Source of the DNA: an uncultured Myxococcales bacterium
Lineage (GTDB): Bacteria; Myxococcota_A; UBA9042
Reading direction: 5' to 3'
Assembly (NCBI GenBank): GCA_903917305.1
Contig: CAIXAA010000591.1
Location: 1 to 22,538, forward strand
DNA: 22,538 bases
Made by a program: the position numbers and the translations under genes. Positions within the stretch are counted from its first letter, which is position 1. Each line of letters starts with the position of its first letter. This document shows, piece by piece, positions 1 to 7,477 of this stretch. The notes under the pieces are model-generated. The model worked only from the letters and a program-made list of their open reading frames with translations. It did no database searches and was not told the DNA's origin.

Positions 1-1634
1 GCAGAGGCCAGCAGGGCGGCCTGATTGTACCCGCGGTCGCGCTGTTTCTGCCGATGCAGCGGCACCGGCACCACGATGTCGATCTCCTCCGCCGCATAAT
101 GCGCCAGCACGCAGCCTTGCAGCAGATCCACCAGATCCGACGGCAGCCCGGAGCGCGTTCCCCACGCCTTGGCCAGCTCTACGCCCGCCGCGCTGTGCAG
201 CGCCACGCCCAGCTGCGCGGCCTCGAACGGCGCGAGACCTTGGGCCAGCTGCGCGCCGATCACGCCCGCCAGCACATCGCCGCTGCCGCCCTTGGCCAGC
301 GCGGCGTTGGCCCGCATGCACACCGCCCACGCGCCGCCGGGCGCGACGACCAGCGTGCGGCTGCCCTTCAAGACCACGACGGCATTCCACTTCTCGGCCG
401 CCTTGCGCGCGGCGCCCATGCGATCGGCTTCGACCGCCTCGATCGTCGTGTCGAGCAGCGTCGCCATCTCGCCCGGATGCGGCGTCAGCACCAGCCGGCC
501 CGCCGCCGGCGCCGCCATGTCCGGCTTGGAGGCCAGCGCGGTCAGCGCATCCGCATCCAGGAGCACCGGCACCGTCGACAGCGCCAGCAGCCGCTGCACG
601 AGGTCCACCTCCGCCGCGCCGGTGCCCAGCCCGGGTCCGACGACGACGGCGCTCTTCTTGACCAGCAGCTTCTCGATCCGCTTGATCTCGCTGGCACCGC
701 CGCGCACCGCCTCGACCATCGCGTCGGGGTAGTACGCCTCGAGCCGCCCGCGCACTTCGCCCGACGTGCCCACGGTGCACAGCCCGACGCCGCTGCGCAT
801 CGCGCCGCCCGCACACAGCAGCGCCGCACCGGCCTTGCCCGGCGAACCCGCGACGATGAAGATGTGTCCGAATCGCCCCTTGTGGCTGTGCGCCGGCCGC
901 GCCGGCAGCAGCGAGGCCGCGTACGCCGCATCCAGCGTGTTCCCCGTCGGTGTCAGCGCCTCGAGCCAGCGCCGCGGCACGCCGATGTCGGCAACCACCA
1001 GTTCGTCATAGAGATCCGGCCCCGCGCCGACGCACAGCCCCGTCTTGACCGCGGCCATCGTCACCACGAGGTGCGCGCGCACCGCCGCCCCGAGGATCCG
1101 GCCATCCTGCGCGCACAGACCGCTCGGAAGGTCCGCCGCCACGACCAGCCCGCGGTGCCGCCCGTCGAGCTGCTGCGCCAGCGTCAGGATCGGATCGCGC
1201 AACTCTTCTGTCGGACCAATGCCTACCAGCGCATCGACGATCGCCGCGGAGCGCCCGAGCGAGCGCCGCACGTTCTGCAGCTCCGGCTGGCGCGGCGCCT
1301 GGGCGAAGGCGCGCGCATCGATGCCGCTGGCCTTCATCGCCTTGTAGTGCACCGCCGAAGCCGGCGTCATCTTTGCGAGATCACCGGCAATGTAGACTTC
1401 GACGCGGAAACCGCAGCTGGCCAGGACGCGCGCCGCCACGAAGCCGTCGCCGCCGTTGTTGCCGGTGCCGCACAGGACTGTTGCGTAACGATCCTGGCCC
1501 ATTCCGACGCGTTCGACGATGGCGCGCACGATGGCGCGGCCCGCCGTCTCCATCAGCAGCGCCGGCTCCAGGCCCAGCTCCTGCGTCAAGCGCCGGTCCA
1601 GCTCGCGCATCTGCTCGGGCGTGATGATCCGCAT
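1..1634 (-). CDS. nnrD: Bifunctional NAD(P)HX epimerase/dehydratase (NnrD) with an in-frame ComF-like phosphoribosyltransferase extension; 3' end cut by window
   Basis: NnrD repairs damaged (hydrated) NADH and NADPH. The N-terminal domain epimerises R- and S-NAD(P)HX, and the C-terminal domain dehydrates S-NAD(P)HX using ADP or ATP. Visible marks are the N-domain loop CGTGNNGGDGF (residues 55-65), a PHPGEM motif, and NAALAKGGSGDVLAG (443-457) with the catalytic Asp at 453. The NnrD part ends near GLPSDLVDLL (496-505), about 505 residues, the usual family length. There is no stop there. The frame continues through DIVVPVPLH (519-527) and RGYNQAALLAS (534-544) to the window edge. This second part matches the ComF/amidophosphoribosyltransferase-like signature, but the Cys-rich zinc finger that normally precedes it in ComF is absent. 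The start ATG lies 9 bases after the pdxJ stop with a GGGG stretch in the gap, so it is probably cotranscribed with glmM and pdxJ. NnrD is certain; the fusion could be genuine or a junction artefact. Confidence 0.93.
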   Translation of the reverse strand, partial: MRIITPEQMRELDRRLTQELGLEPALLMETAGRAIVRAIVERVGMGQDRYATVLCGTGNNGGDGFVAARVLASCGFRVEVYIAGDLAKMTPASAVHYKAMKASGIDARAFAQAPRQPELQNVRRSLGRSAAIVDALVGIGPTEELRDPILTLAQQLDGRHRGLVVAADLPSGLCAQDGRILGAAVRAHLVVTMAAVKTGLCVGAGPDLYDELVVADIGVPRRWLEALTPTGNTLDAAYAASLLPARPAHSHKGRFGHIFIVAGSPGKAGAALLCAGGAMRSGVGLCTVGTSGEVRGRLEAYYPDAMVEAVRGGASEIKRIEKLLVKKSAVVVGPGLGTGAAEVDLVQRLLALSTVPVLLDADALTALASKPDMAAPAAGRLVLTPHPGEMATLLDTTIEAVEADRMGAARKAAEKWNAVVVLKGSRTLVVAPGGAWAVCMRANAALAKGGSGDVLAGVIGAQLAQGLAPFEAAQLGVALHSAAGVELAKAWGTRSGLPSDLVDLLQGCVLAHYAAEEIDIVVPVPLHRQKQRDRGYNQAALLAS

Positions 1635-1643
1635 GGCGTGCCC

Positions 1644-2390
1644 CTACAATGTCAGGATTTCAACCATTTCCCGCACAGCGCGCTCGATGCCCACGAACAT
1701 CGCCTTGGCGATCAGGGCATGGCCGATGTTCAGTTCTTCCACGTGCGGCAACGCCGCGATTGCCAAGGCATTGTGGTAGTCCAGCCCATGCCCCGCCGCG
1801 ACGCGCAGCCCGAGCCGGCTCGCCTGCACCGCCGCATCGCGCAGGTGCCCCAGCGCCGCCTGCTGCGCCGCGCCCGGCGGCAGGTTCGCGTAGTCGCCCG
1901 TGTGCAGCTCCACCGTCGCCGCGCCGAGCCGAACCGCCTGCCGCACCTGATCGATCTGCGGATCGATGAACAGCGACACGACGATGCCCGCGTCCGCCAG
2001 CTGCCGCACGATCGGCCCGACCGTCGCCGCGTGCGCAATCGCGTCCAGGCCGCCTTCGGTGGTCTGCTCCTCGCGCCGCTCCGGCACCAGCGTCACGGTA
2101 TCCGGCATGTATTTCAGGGCGATCTCGGCCATCGCCTGCGTCGCGGCCATCTCCAGGTTCAGCGGCACCTGCACGGTCTGGCGCAGGATGGCCAGGTCGC
2201 GCTCCTGGATGTGCCGGCGATCTTCGCGCAAATGCACGGTAATCTGGTCAGCACCGCCCTGCTCCGCCAGCGCCGCCGCGAAGATCGGATCCGGGTACTT
2301 CGTGCCGCGCGCCTGCCGCAGGGTCGCGACATGGTCGACATTGACGCCGAGCAGCACGCGCTTGCCGGTCGCCTCGCTCTCGCTGGACAT
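1644..2390 (-). CDS. pdxJ: Pyridoxine 5'-phosphate synthase
   Basis: PdxJ makes pyridoxine 5'-phosphate from 1-deoxyxylulose 5-phosphate and 3-amino-2-oxopropyl phosphate, the ring-closing step of the DXP-dependent vitamin B6 pathway in the cytoplasm. The 248-residue product has the family's usual length. It shows GVNVDHVATLRQAR (15-28), ITVHLREDRRHI (50-61) with the two active-site histidines (53 and probably 60), NLEMA (78-82), TTEGGLD (110-116), ELHTGDYA (161-168), AGHGLDYHN (199-207) and ELNIGHALIA near the C terminus. I chose the ATG at 2390 because AAGGGG lies just upstream and the conserved core begins about 12 residues later. It follows glmM by 26 bases and precedes nnrD by 9, so it is the middle gene of an operon. 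In many proteobacteria acpS sits between pdxJ and nnrD; here it does not. Confidence 0.97.
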   Translation of the reverse strand: MSSESEATGKRVLLGVNVDHVATLRQARGTKYPDPIFAAALAEQGGADQITVHLREDRRHIQERDLAILRQTVQVPLNLEMAATQAMAEIALKYMPDTVTLVPERREEQTTEGGLDAIAHAATVGPIVRQLADAGIVVSLFIDPQIDQVRQAVRLGAATVELHTGDYANLPPGAAQQAALGHLRDAAVQASRLGLRVAAGHGLDYHNALAIAALPHVEELNIGHALIAKAMFVGIERAVREMVEILTL

Positions 2391-2416
2391 GGGGAGCCCC
2401 TTGAAACAGGTGGAAA

Positions 2417-3775
2417 CTAGGCGCCGATCGCAGCAACGACCGAGTCGGCGATGCGCTGCGCGTGGGCTTGCACGAGGGCCGAGTCGCTGCCTTCGACCAT
2501 CACGCGGCACTTGCGCTCCGTGCCGCTGTAGCGCACCAGGACGCGGCCCGCGCCTTCCAACTCCTTCTCCGCATGGGCGATCGTGCCGGACACCGCGGTC
2601 AGGGAGGAGATCGGCGGCTTCTCGCGCACCGGCAGGTTGATCAGCACCTGCGGCACGGACGTCATCACGCGCGCCAGCTCCGAGATCGGCTTGCCTTCGC
2701 GCACCATGATCGCCAGCACCTGCAGCGCCGCCAGCACGCCGTCGCCGGTCGTCGCGTGGTCGAGGAACACCAGGTGCCCGCTCTGCTCGCCGCCCAGCGT
2801 GAACTTGCCCTTGCGCATCGCTTCGACGACCTGCCGATCGCCGACATCGGTGCGCACGAGGTGGATCCCCGCTTCGCGCATGGCGATTTCCAGGCCGTAG
2901 TTGCTCATCACCGTCGCCACCAGCGTGCTGTGCCGCAGCGCGCCGCCGGCCTTCATGCGCAGCGCGCACAGCGCCATGATGTGGTCGCCATCGACGATCT
3001 CGCCGCGCTCGTCGACCAGCACCAGCCGGTCCGCGTCGCCGTCCAGCGCCAGCCCGACGTCGCAGCCGTGCTCGACGACCGCCTTGGCCAGCTGCTGCGG
3101 ATGCAGCGCGCCGCAATGATCATTGATGTTCACGCCATCCGGGTTCACGCCGAGCGCGACGACCTTGGCGCCCAGCTCCTCGAACACCATGGGCGCGACC
3201 TTGTAGGCGGCACCGTGGGCACAATCCACTGCAATCTTGAGACCATCCAGCGTCAGATCTGCCGGGAAGTTGTACTTGAGCTTGACGACGTAGCGCCCCC
3301 ACGCGTCGTCGATGCGGTGCGCGCGCCCGATGTCGGCGCCGTGCGCCAGCGCGCCGTAGAGCGGTGCCGGCTGCGCGACCATCTCCTCGATCTGCGCCTC
3401 CAGCGCGTCGTCCAGCTTGAAGCCGTCCGCGCCGAAAACCTTGATACCATTGTCATAGAACGGATTGTGCGACGCCGAGATGACCACGCCGGCGTCCGCC
3501 CGCATGCCCAGCGTCATGAACGCGATGCCCGGTGTCGGCAGCGGCCCGACGAGGTACGGCTCGGCGCCGACCGAGCAGATGCCCGCGACCATCGCCGTCT
3601 CGAACAAGTAGCCGCTGCGCCGCGTGTCCTTGCCAATGATGATGCGCGTGCGCTCGTGCCGGCCCTTGCACAGGATGCCGACGGCGCGGCCGATCTGCAG
3701 CGCGTTTTCCACCGTCATCACGCCGGCATTGGCCTCGCCGCGCACGCCATCGGTTCCGAAGAGTTTGCTTGCCAT
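2417..3775 (-). CDS. glmM: Phosphoglucosamine mutase
   Basis: GlmM converts glucosamine-6-phosphate to glucosamine-1-phosphate, the step before GlmU in making UDP-GlcNAc for peptidoglycan and lipopolysaccharide. The 452-residue protein matches family length. It has the N-terminal KLFGTDGVRG (4-13), the phospho-acceptor loop ISASHNP with Ser102 (the same position as in E. coli GlmM), the metal-binding loop DGDADR (245-250), the sugar-binding GGEQSGH (328-334) and the phosphate-binding VRYSGTE (414-420). The start is fixed by a strong ribosome site, GAGGAAGG, about four bases before the ATG and by the conserved first residues. An upstream in-frame extension to 3862 would overlap the promoter and the end of the phospholipase gene, so I rejected it. 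It leads the glmM-pdxJ-nnrD operon. Confidence 0.97.
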   Translation of the reverse strand: MASKLFGTDGVRGEANAGVMTVENALQIGRAVGILCKGRHERTRIIIGKDTRRSGYLFETAMVAGICSVGAEPYLVGPLPTPGIAFMTLGMRADAGVVISASHNPFYDNGIKVFGADGFKLDDALEAQIEEMVAQPAPLYGALAHGADIGRAHRIDDAWGRYVVKLKYNFPADLTLDGLKIAVDCAHGAAYKVAPMVFEELGAKVVALGVNPDGVNINDHCGALHPQQLAKAVVEHGCDVGLALDGDADRLVLVDERGEIVDGDHIMALCALRMKAGGALRHSTLVATVMSNYGLEIAMREAGIHLVRTDVGDRQVVEAMRKGKFTLGGEQSGHLVFLDHATTGDGVLAALQVLAIMVREGKPISELARVMTSVPQVLINLPVREKPPISSLTAVSGTIAHAEKELEGAGRVLVRYSGTERKCRVMVEGSDSALVQAHAQRIADSVVAAIGA

Positions 3776-3809
3776 GCTGCCTTCCTCGCACGTGGATCTG
3801 GATTCCTGG

Positions 3810-3838
3810 ATGATAGCGACGGCGCCAAACGGTGCCAA
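3810..3838 (-). promoter_or_regulatory. Sigma70-like promoter for glmM-pdxJ-nnrD
   Basis: On the minus strand TTGGCA (3833-3838) and TATCAT (3810-3815) are separated by exactly 17 bases. A start of transcription near 3803 would leave a leader of about 28 bases before the glmM ribosome site and ATG. The element lies between the phospholipase stop (3849) and glmM, which implies glmM starts its own transcription unit. It is a consensus match only. Confidence 0.6.
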
Positions 3839-3848
3839 TCTGGCGCGC

Positions 3849-5222
3849 CTAGGAGCGCACAACCCGCAGCGGCACCGGCTGATCGCGCTGCAGCATTGGC
3901 TCGCGCGGCGGGTGCATCTCGCGCTGCAGCACCTTCATGATGGCGCGATCGTCGTAGTTGGCCTTGCGGATCATCTCGACGCGCTCGCGCAACCTGTCGA
4001 GATCCGTCTTGATTCCGTAGCTGCGCAGGATGCCGTCCAGGCGCCCGTAGTGCCGCTCGATCGCCTCGGTGGCGCTCAGGTAGCCGTGCAGCGCCGACTC
4101 CGCCCGCTCCCAGAAGTTCAGCGGATTCATGTTGAAGAACTTCACGTCGGTCTCGCTCGGCTCCAGGAGCACGACGTCGCCGTGGAAGTTCGGATCCATC
4201 TGGATCTTCTCGATTCCCAGCAGCAGGCGCGTGTGCAGCATCGTGCGGAACGCCTGGTTCACGACGGCGTTGATGCCCATGTCGGAGATCGACGCCTGCT
4301 GGTTCAGGAGCTGGTCCGCGTAGTAATTCACGTACGGCCGGAAGGGGTTGTACGCGATCACCAGCGTGGCGCCGCGCTTGACGGCCTGGCTGATGTTGGC
4401 GGTGCGGCGCACGCCAGCGTCGATGTAGTCCTGGCCGCGGATGCGCGCCGGCTTGTAGAAGCCTGGAATCGCAGTGGAAGCTTGGACGGCCTCCGAAATC
4501 GTGACGCTGTTGTCCTCGTCGTGGCCGAAGACCACGCCTTCGGCGGTGTTGAGGTTGGTGGCGCCGATGTAGAGCGACTTGCCGCGCTCGATCTGCAAAA
4601 GCCTGAAATCGTTCGGAACATCGTTCTTGCGCAGGTTCTCGCGGATGAAGCGCTCGATGCCGGAGTTGTCGAACAGGCCCGACGGCAGGTAGCTCAGTCC
4701 CGGGCGCAAGTCGCTCTCGCGCAGCATGTCCTGGATGATCGGCCGCACCAGCAGCTCGGCCGTGCGCAGGCCGGGCTCGTGCAGGAAGTCGCGGGTACGG
4801 TTGACGAACTCCGGACGGTGCCGGCCCAGCTGCCGCGCCAGGGCCAGCGACGCGCCGGGGATGAAGCTCAGGGCGTCGCGGCTGGCGCGCAGCGGCTTGG
4901 TGGCGAACTCGCGCCAGTTCGGGCGGTAGAAGTCGATGGGGCGAAACGGCTCCAAGCGCGTGCTGGTGCCTTCGAGCGAGCGCAGCATCTCCTCCGGGCC
5001 GATGCCGGCGGCCAGCGGCGCGGCGAGGAAAGCGCCTGCGGAAATGCCGACGTAGATGTCGAAGTCGGTGACGCCGCGGTTGGACAGCAGCGTGTTCAGC
5101 GCGATCAGGCCGCCGATCTTGAACGCGCCGCCGGAGATGGCGCCGCCAGCCAGGACCAGGGCGACCTTGGCGTGGGCGCGAGGCCTTGTGCGGTCGCCCT
5201 TCTCGACAAACGTGATGCCCAT
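3849..5222 (-). CDS. Patatin-like phospholipase family protein
   Basis: Patatin-like enzymes are serine acyl hydrolases with a Ser-Asp dyad that cleave acyl chains from membrane lipids. Counting from the ATG at 5222 (457 residues), the sequence shows VALVLAGGAISGG (20-32) as the oxyanion-hole loop, GISAGA (59-64) with nucleophile Ser61, and ASTAIPGFYKP followed by YIDAG with the dyad Asp at 268. The DAG triplet replaces the more common DGG/DGA. About 185 residues follow the catalytic Asp, longer than a minimal patatin domain, and I do not recognise a domain there. There is no signal peptide, so it is probably cytoplasmic or peripheral. The start is uncertain: 5222 has GGAGG only three bases upstream, while 5291 would add 23 basic residues and would lie at the expected transcription start of the candidate promoter. 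The physiological substrate cannot be told. Confidence 0.88.
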   Translation of the reverse strand: MGITFVEKGDRTRPRAHAKVALVLAGGAISGGAFKIGGLIALNTLLSNRGVTDFDIYVGISAGAFLAAPLAAGIGPEEMLRSLEGTSTRLEPFRPIDFYRPNWREFATKPLRASRDALSFIPGASLALARQLGRHRPEFVNRTRDFLHEPGLRTAELLVRPIIQDMLRESDLRPGLSYLPSGLFDNSGIERFIRENLRKNDVPNDFRLLQIERGKSLYIGATNLNTAEGVVFGHDEDNSVTISEAVQASTAIPGFYKPARIRGQDYIDAGVRRTANISQAVKRGATLVIAYNPFRPYVNYYADQLLNQQASISDMGINAVVNQAFRTMLHTRLLLGIEKIQMDPNFHGDVVLLEPSETDVKFFNMNPLNFWERAESALHGYLSATEAIERHYGRLDGILRSYGIKTDLDRLRERVEMIRKANYDDRAIMKVLQREMHPPREPMLQRDQPVPLRVVRS

Positions 5223-5297
5223 GGTCCTCCGCGTGCGCACCTTGAGGTGGCGGCTGCCGATGATGGCCCCTGGCGCGCAAGCCGGCCACATTTTCGC

Positions 5298-5325
5298 ATT
5301 CTCATCCGGTTTTCTGGCGTGGCAA
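5298..5325 (-). promoter_or_regulatory. Candidate promoter for the patatin-like phospholipase
   Basis: On the minus strand TTGCCA (5320-5325) and GAGAAT (5298-5303) are 16 bases apart, just after the mutY stop. The predicted transcription start falls close to 5291, which argues that translation starts at 5222 rather than 5291. The -10 matches consensus at four of six positions. Confidence 0.38.
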
Positions 5326-5333
5326 GGCCCCGC

Positions 5334-6419
5334 CTACGCGATTTCCCCAGCCTCGCCCGCCTGCTCGCACAGGCGCTGCCCCAGGCGCGACAGGCCGCTG
5401 GTCTGCGACTGCGCGTCGTCCGCAACCTGCCATCTTTGCTCAACATACCCCAGCGGCTGCAGATCCGGTTCGTGGCCCGGCGGCACGACCACGACCAGCG
5501 ACTCGACCTCGTAGCGCCGGTGCGTGAGCACGTGGACCAGGGCCGGCAGCGCGCGATCGGCCTGCAGCCCTTGGCTCAGCAGCCAGCGGCCCAGCTGCAC
5601 GCCGGCCGCGGCGCCTTCGAGGCCCGGCGGCTCCCACAGCCCCGCCCAGCGCCCCTTGGCCGGCCGCCGACCGAGCAGGATGCGGCCTTCGCGCGCCACG
5701 ATCGCATACGCCGCCGTCACCTGCTTGGGCGCGGCACGCACGCGCGCGGGCGGGATCGCCTCCTGCAAATCCTGCGCGAACACAAGGCAATGCGGCTGTA
5801 CCGGACACGCGGCGCAGGCCGGCTTGCGCGGCGTGCAGACCGTCGCGCCCAGCTCCATCAGCGCCTGGTTCCACGTACCGGGATCGCGCTGCGCCGTCGG
5901 CAAGGCCAGCCAGTCCTGCGCCGTCTGCCACAGCCAGCGCGGCTGCGGCTGCCCCGGCTGCGCGTGCCACCGCGAGAACACACGCGAAACATTGCCATCG
6001 ACCAGCGCCGCGGGCTCGCCAAACGCAATCGAGCGCACCGCGCCCAGCGTGTACGGCCCCAGACCGGGCAGCTGCGCGAGCGACGCGGCATCGGAAGGCA
6101 GCTGCCCGCCGTGATCGCGCACGACCAGCTGCGCGGTTTTGTGCAGGTTGCGCGCGCGGTTGTAGTAGCCCAGGCCCGTCCACTGCGCCAGCACGTCCTG
6201 CAGGTCCGCCGCCGCCAGGTCCGCCAGCGTCGGCCAGCGCGCCATCCAGCGTTCGTAGTAGCCGAGCACGGTGTCGACGCGCGTCTGCTGCAGCATCAGC
6301 TCCGAAACGAGCACGCCGTACGGCGTCGGCCGGTCGCGCCACGGCAACGTGCGGTGATGTTTGGCGTACCAGTCGAACAGGCGCTCCTGGGCGGTCTGGC
6401 GGTCAGCGCGGTCTGGCAT
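5334..6419 (-). CDS. mutY: A/G-specific adenine DNA glycosylase
   Basis: MutY removes adenine mispaired with 8-oxoguanine, preventing G:C to T:A mutations after oxidative damage. The 361-residue protein carries LPWR (25-28), SELMLQQT (39-46) with catalytic Glu40, the helix-hairpin-helix LPGLGPYTLGAV (117-128), VDGNVSRV with catalytic Asp141, and the iron-sulfur ligands C195, C202, C205 and C211 in C-x6-C-x2-C-x5-C spacing. The C-terminal third has a Nudix-like fold that reads 8-oxoG (ILLGRRPAKGRWAGLWEPPG). The ATG at 6419 lies inside the end of the upstream gene, overlapping it by 17 bases, so translation is probably coupled. No strong ribosome site is seen. It is the last gene of the apparent envelope operon, an unexpected place for a DNA repair gene. 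Confidence 0.97.
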   Translation of the reverse strand: MPDRADRQTAQERLFDWYAKHHRTLPWRDRPTPYGVLVSELMLQQTRVDTVLGYYERWMARWPTLADLAAADLQDVLAQWTGLGYYNRARNLHKTAQLVVRDHGGQLPSDAASLAQLPGLGPYTLGAVRSIAFGEPAALVDGNVSRVFSRWHAQPGQPQPRWLWQTAQDWLALPTAQRDPGTWNQALMELGATVCTPRKPACAACPVQPHCLVFAQDLQEAIPPARVRAAPKQVTAAYAIVAREGRILLGRRPAKGRWAGLWEPPGLEGAAAGVQLGRWLLSQGLQADRALPALVHVLTHRRYEVESLVVVVPPGHEPDLQPLGYVEQRWQVADDAQSQTSGLSRLGQRLCEQAGEAGEIA

Positions 6420-7467
6420 GCGGCACCGGGCGGCGAAGGGGCTGGGCCGCGGGCGCCACGGCAGGCAGGAGTTGCGGAATCGGCGCAACCGCCGCCGGCG
6501 AGGCTGGCACGGCGGCACCGGTCGCGTCGAGCAACCGTGCGTCAAAGCACGCCTGCCGCCACTGGATGTTGTCCGCGCTGAACTCGAAGGCCACGTCCGC
6601 GCCCGCCTCGTCCGGACGCAGGGCGGCCTGCCACGGATGGTAGGCGAAATCGTCCTTGGCGAGCGCGGTTTCGAACACCACGCGGTTGGCCACGCGCACG
6701 CGCAAGCGCAGGTCCGAGCCCTCCTCGTGGCGCACCGCCCACAGCCGGTTGCCCACGCGCCCCGCCAGCACGCGCGCCGGCGGCGGATGCGTCCACACGA
6801 GGCGCAGGAGGCCGCCATCGCGGTGCGGTTGGATGTAGATGCATTCGCGCCGCGTGTTGCCGACTTCGTTGATGCCCTGCCAGATGTCCTGCCAGCCCTC
6901 CCCGCCGCAATCGAACTTGGCGCCGCGCCAGGTGCAGGTCGTGAAGCTGCCGTCCGCCTGCTGGCGCTGCACGCTGGCGTCCGCGAGACGCTTGCGGAAA
7001 TCGAACGCCGTGCGCGTACCGCCGACGTCGAACAGGAAGACCGCGGTGCCGTGGCCCATGTCGCTGCGGCGCAGCAGGCGGGCGGGCGCTGGCAGGCTGA
7101 ACTTCTTGCCGTAGTCGTGCGTGGTGACGACCCACAGGCGGGCAAAGCCGTCCGCATCCCACAAGTCCACGGGATCGCCGAGGATCAGCGTGCTGTCCAA
7201 GTCCAGGCCGTGCTTGCGCCACACTTGGACAAAGCGCCAGCGCTGGCCTGCGGCCCAACCGGGTGAAAAGACAAGGCCATCGCCGTCGCGCAGGTCGGCG
7301 CCGATGGTGGCGGCGGCGGCGGCGAGGCTGCGGTCGTCGGGCTCCACGGCGGCACGGTGGGCGCGCTCGCGGATGACCCAGACAGCGCTGCCGACCAGCA
7401 GGCACAGGCCGGCAAAGGCGCCGAGCGTGGCGAACAGGCGGGACGGGCGGGCGGGCGCGGCGGACAT
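6403..7467 (-). CDS. Membrane-anchored envelope protein of unknown function
   Basis: I do not recognise this 354-residue protein. One hydrophobic segment at about 11-32, after a short Arg-containing N terminus, should anchor it in the inner membrane with the rest in the periplasm. The region 60-120 (DGDGLVFSPGW, LILGDPVDLWD, RLWVVTTHDYG) loosely resembles the soluble periplasmic portion of some GT39/ArnT-type integral glycosyltransferases, but the multi-pass part is absent and I would not assign catalysis. Residues 140-310 look beta-rich and carry four cysteines (178, 187, 209, 307) that could form disulfides outside the cytoplasm. The tail from about 315 is Pro/Ala-rich. The ATG at 7467 has AAGGG upstream, and the gene starts 10 bases after the FadL-like gene stop and overlaps mutY by 17. 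Context suggests a role with surface polysaccharide or envelope assembly. Confidence 0.8.
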   Translation of the reverse strand: MSAAPARPSRLFATLGAFAGLCLLVGSAVWVIRERAHRAAVEPDDRSLAAAAATIGADLRDGDGLVFSPGWAAGQRWRFVQVWRKHGLDLDSTLILGDPVDLWDADGFARLWVVTTHDYGKKFSLPAPARLLRRSDMGHGTAVFLFDVGGTRTAFDFRKRLADASVQRQQADGSFTTCTWRGAKFDCGGEGWQDIWQGINEVGNTRRECIYIQPHRDGGLLRLVWTHPPPARVLAGRVGNRLWAVRHEEGSDLRLRVRVANRVVFETALAKDDFAYHPWQAALRPDEAGADVAFEFSADNIQWRQACFDARLLDATGAAVPASPAAVAPIPQLLPAVAPAAQPLRRPVPHARPR

Positions 7468-7477
7468 TCAGAACCCT

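Noticed and set aside
54..2420. Long plus-strand open frame (788 codons) opposite nnrD and pdxJ
   Set aside because: It is antisense to two certain genes, rich in Arg, His, Gln and Ala as expected for the mirror of GC-biased codons, and has no recognisable domain.
2417..3116. pdxJ read upstream to 3116 as a 490-residue fusion
   Set aside because: The extra residues are an off-frame reading of glmM. The ATG at 2390 has a ribosome site, and the product then has normal length.
3624..6581. Plus-strand open frame of 985 codons over the phospholipase and mutY
   Set aside because: Both opposite genes show catalytic motifs in the right order, so this is an antisense shadow.
6403..7157. In-frame upstream extension of mutY into the preceding gene
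   Set aside because: The extension overlaps the well-formed membrane-anchored gene, and MutY homologues start close to the ATG at 6419.
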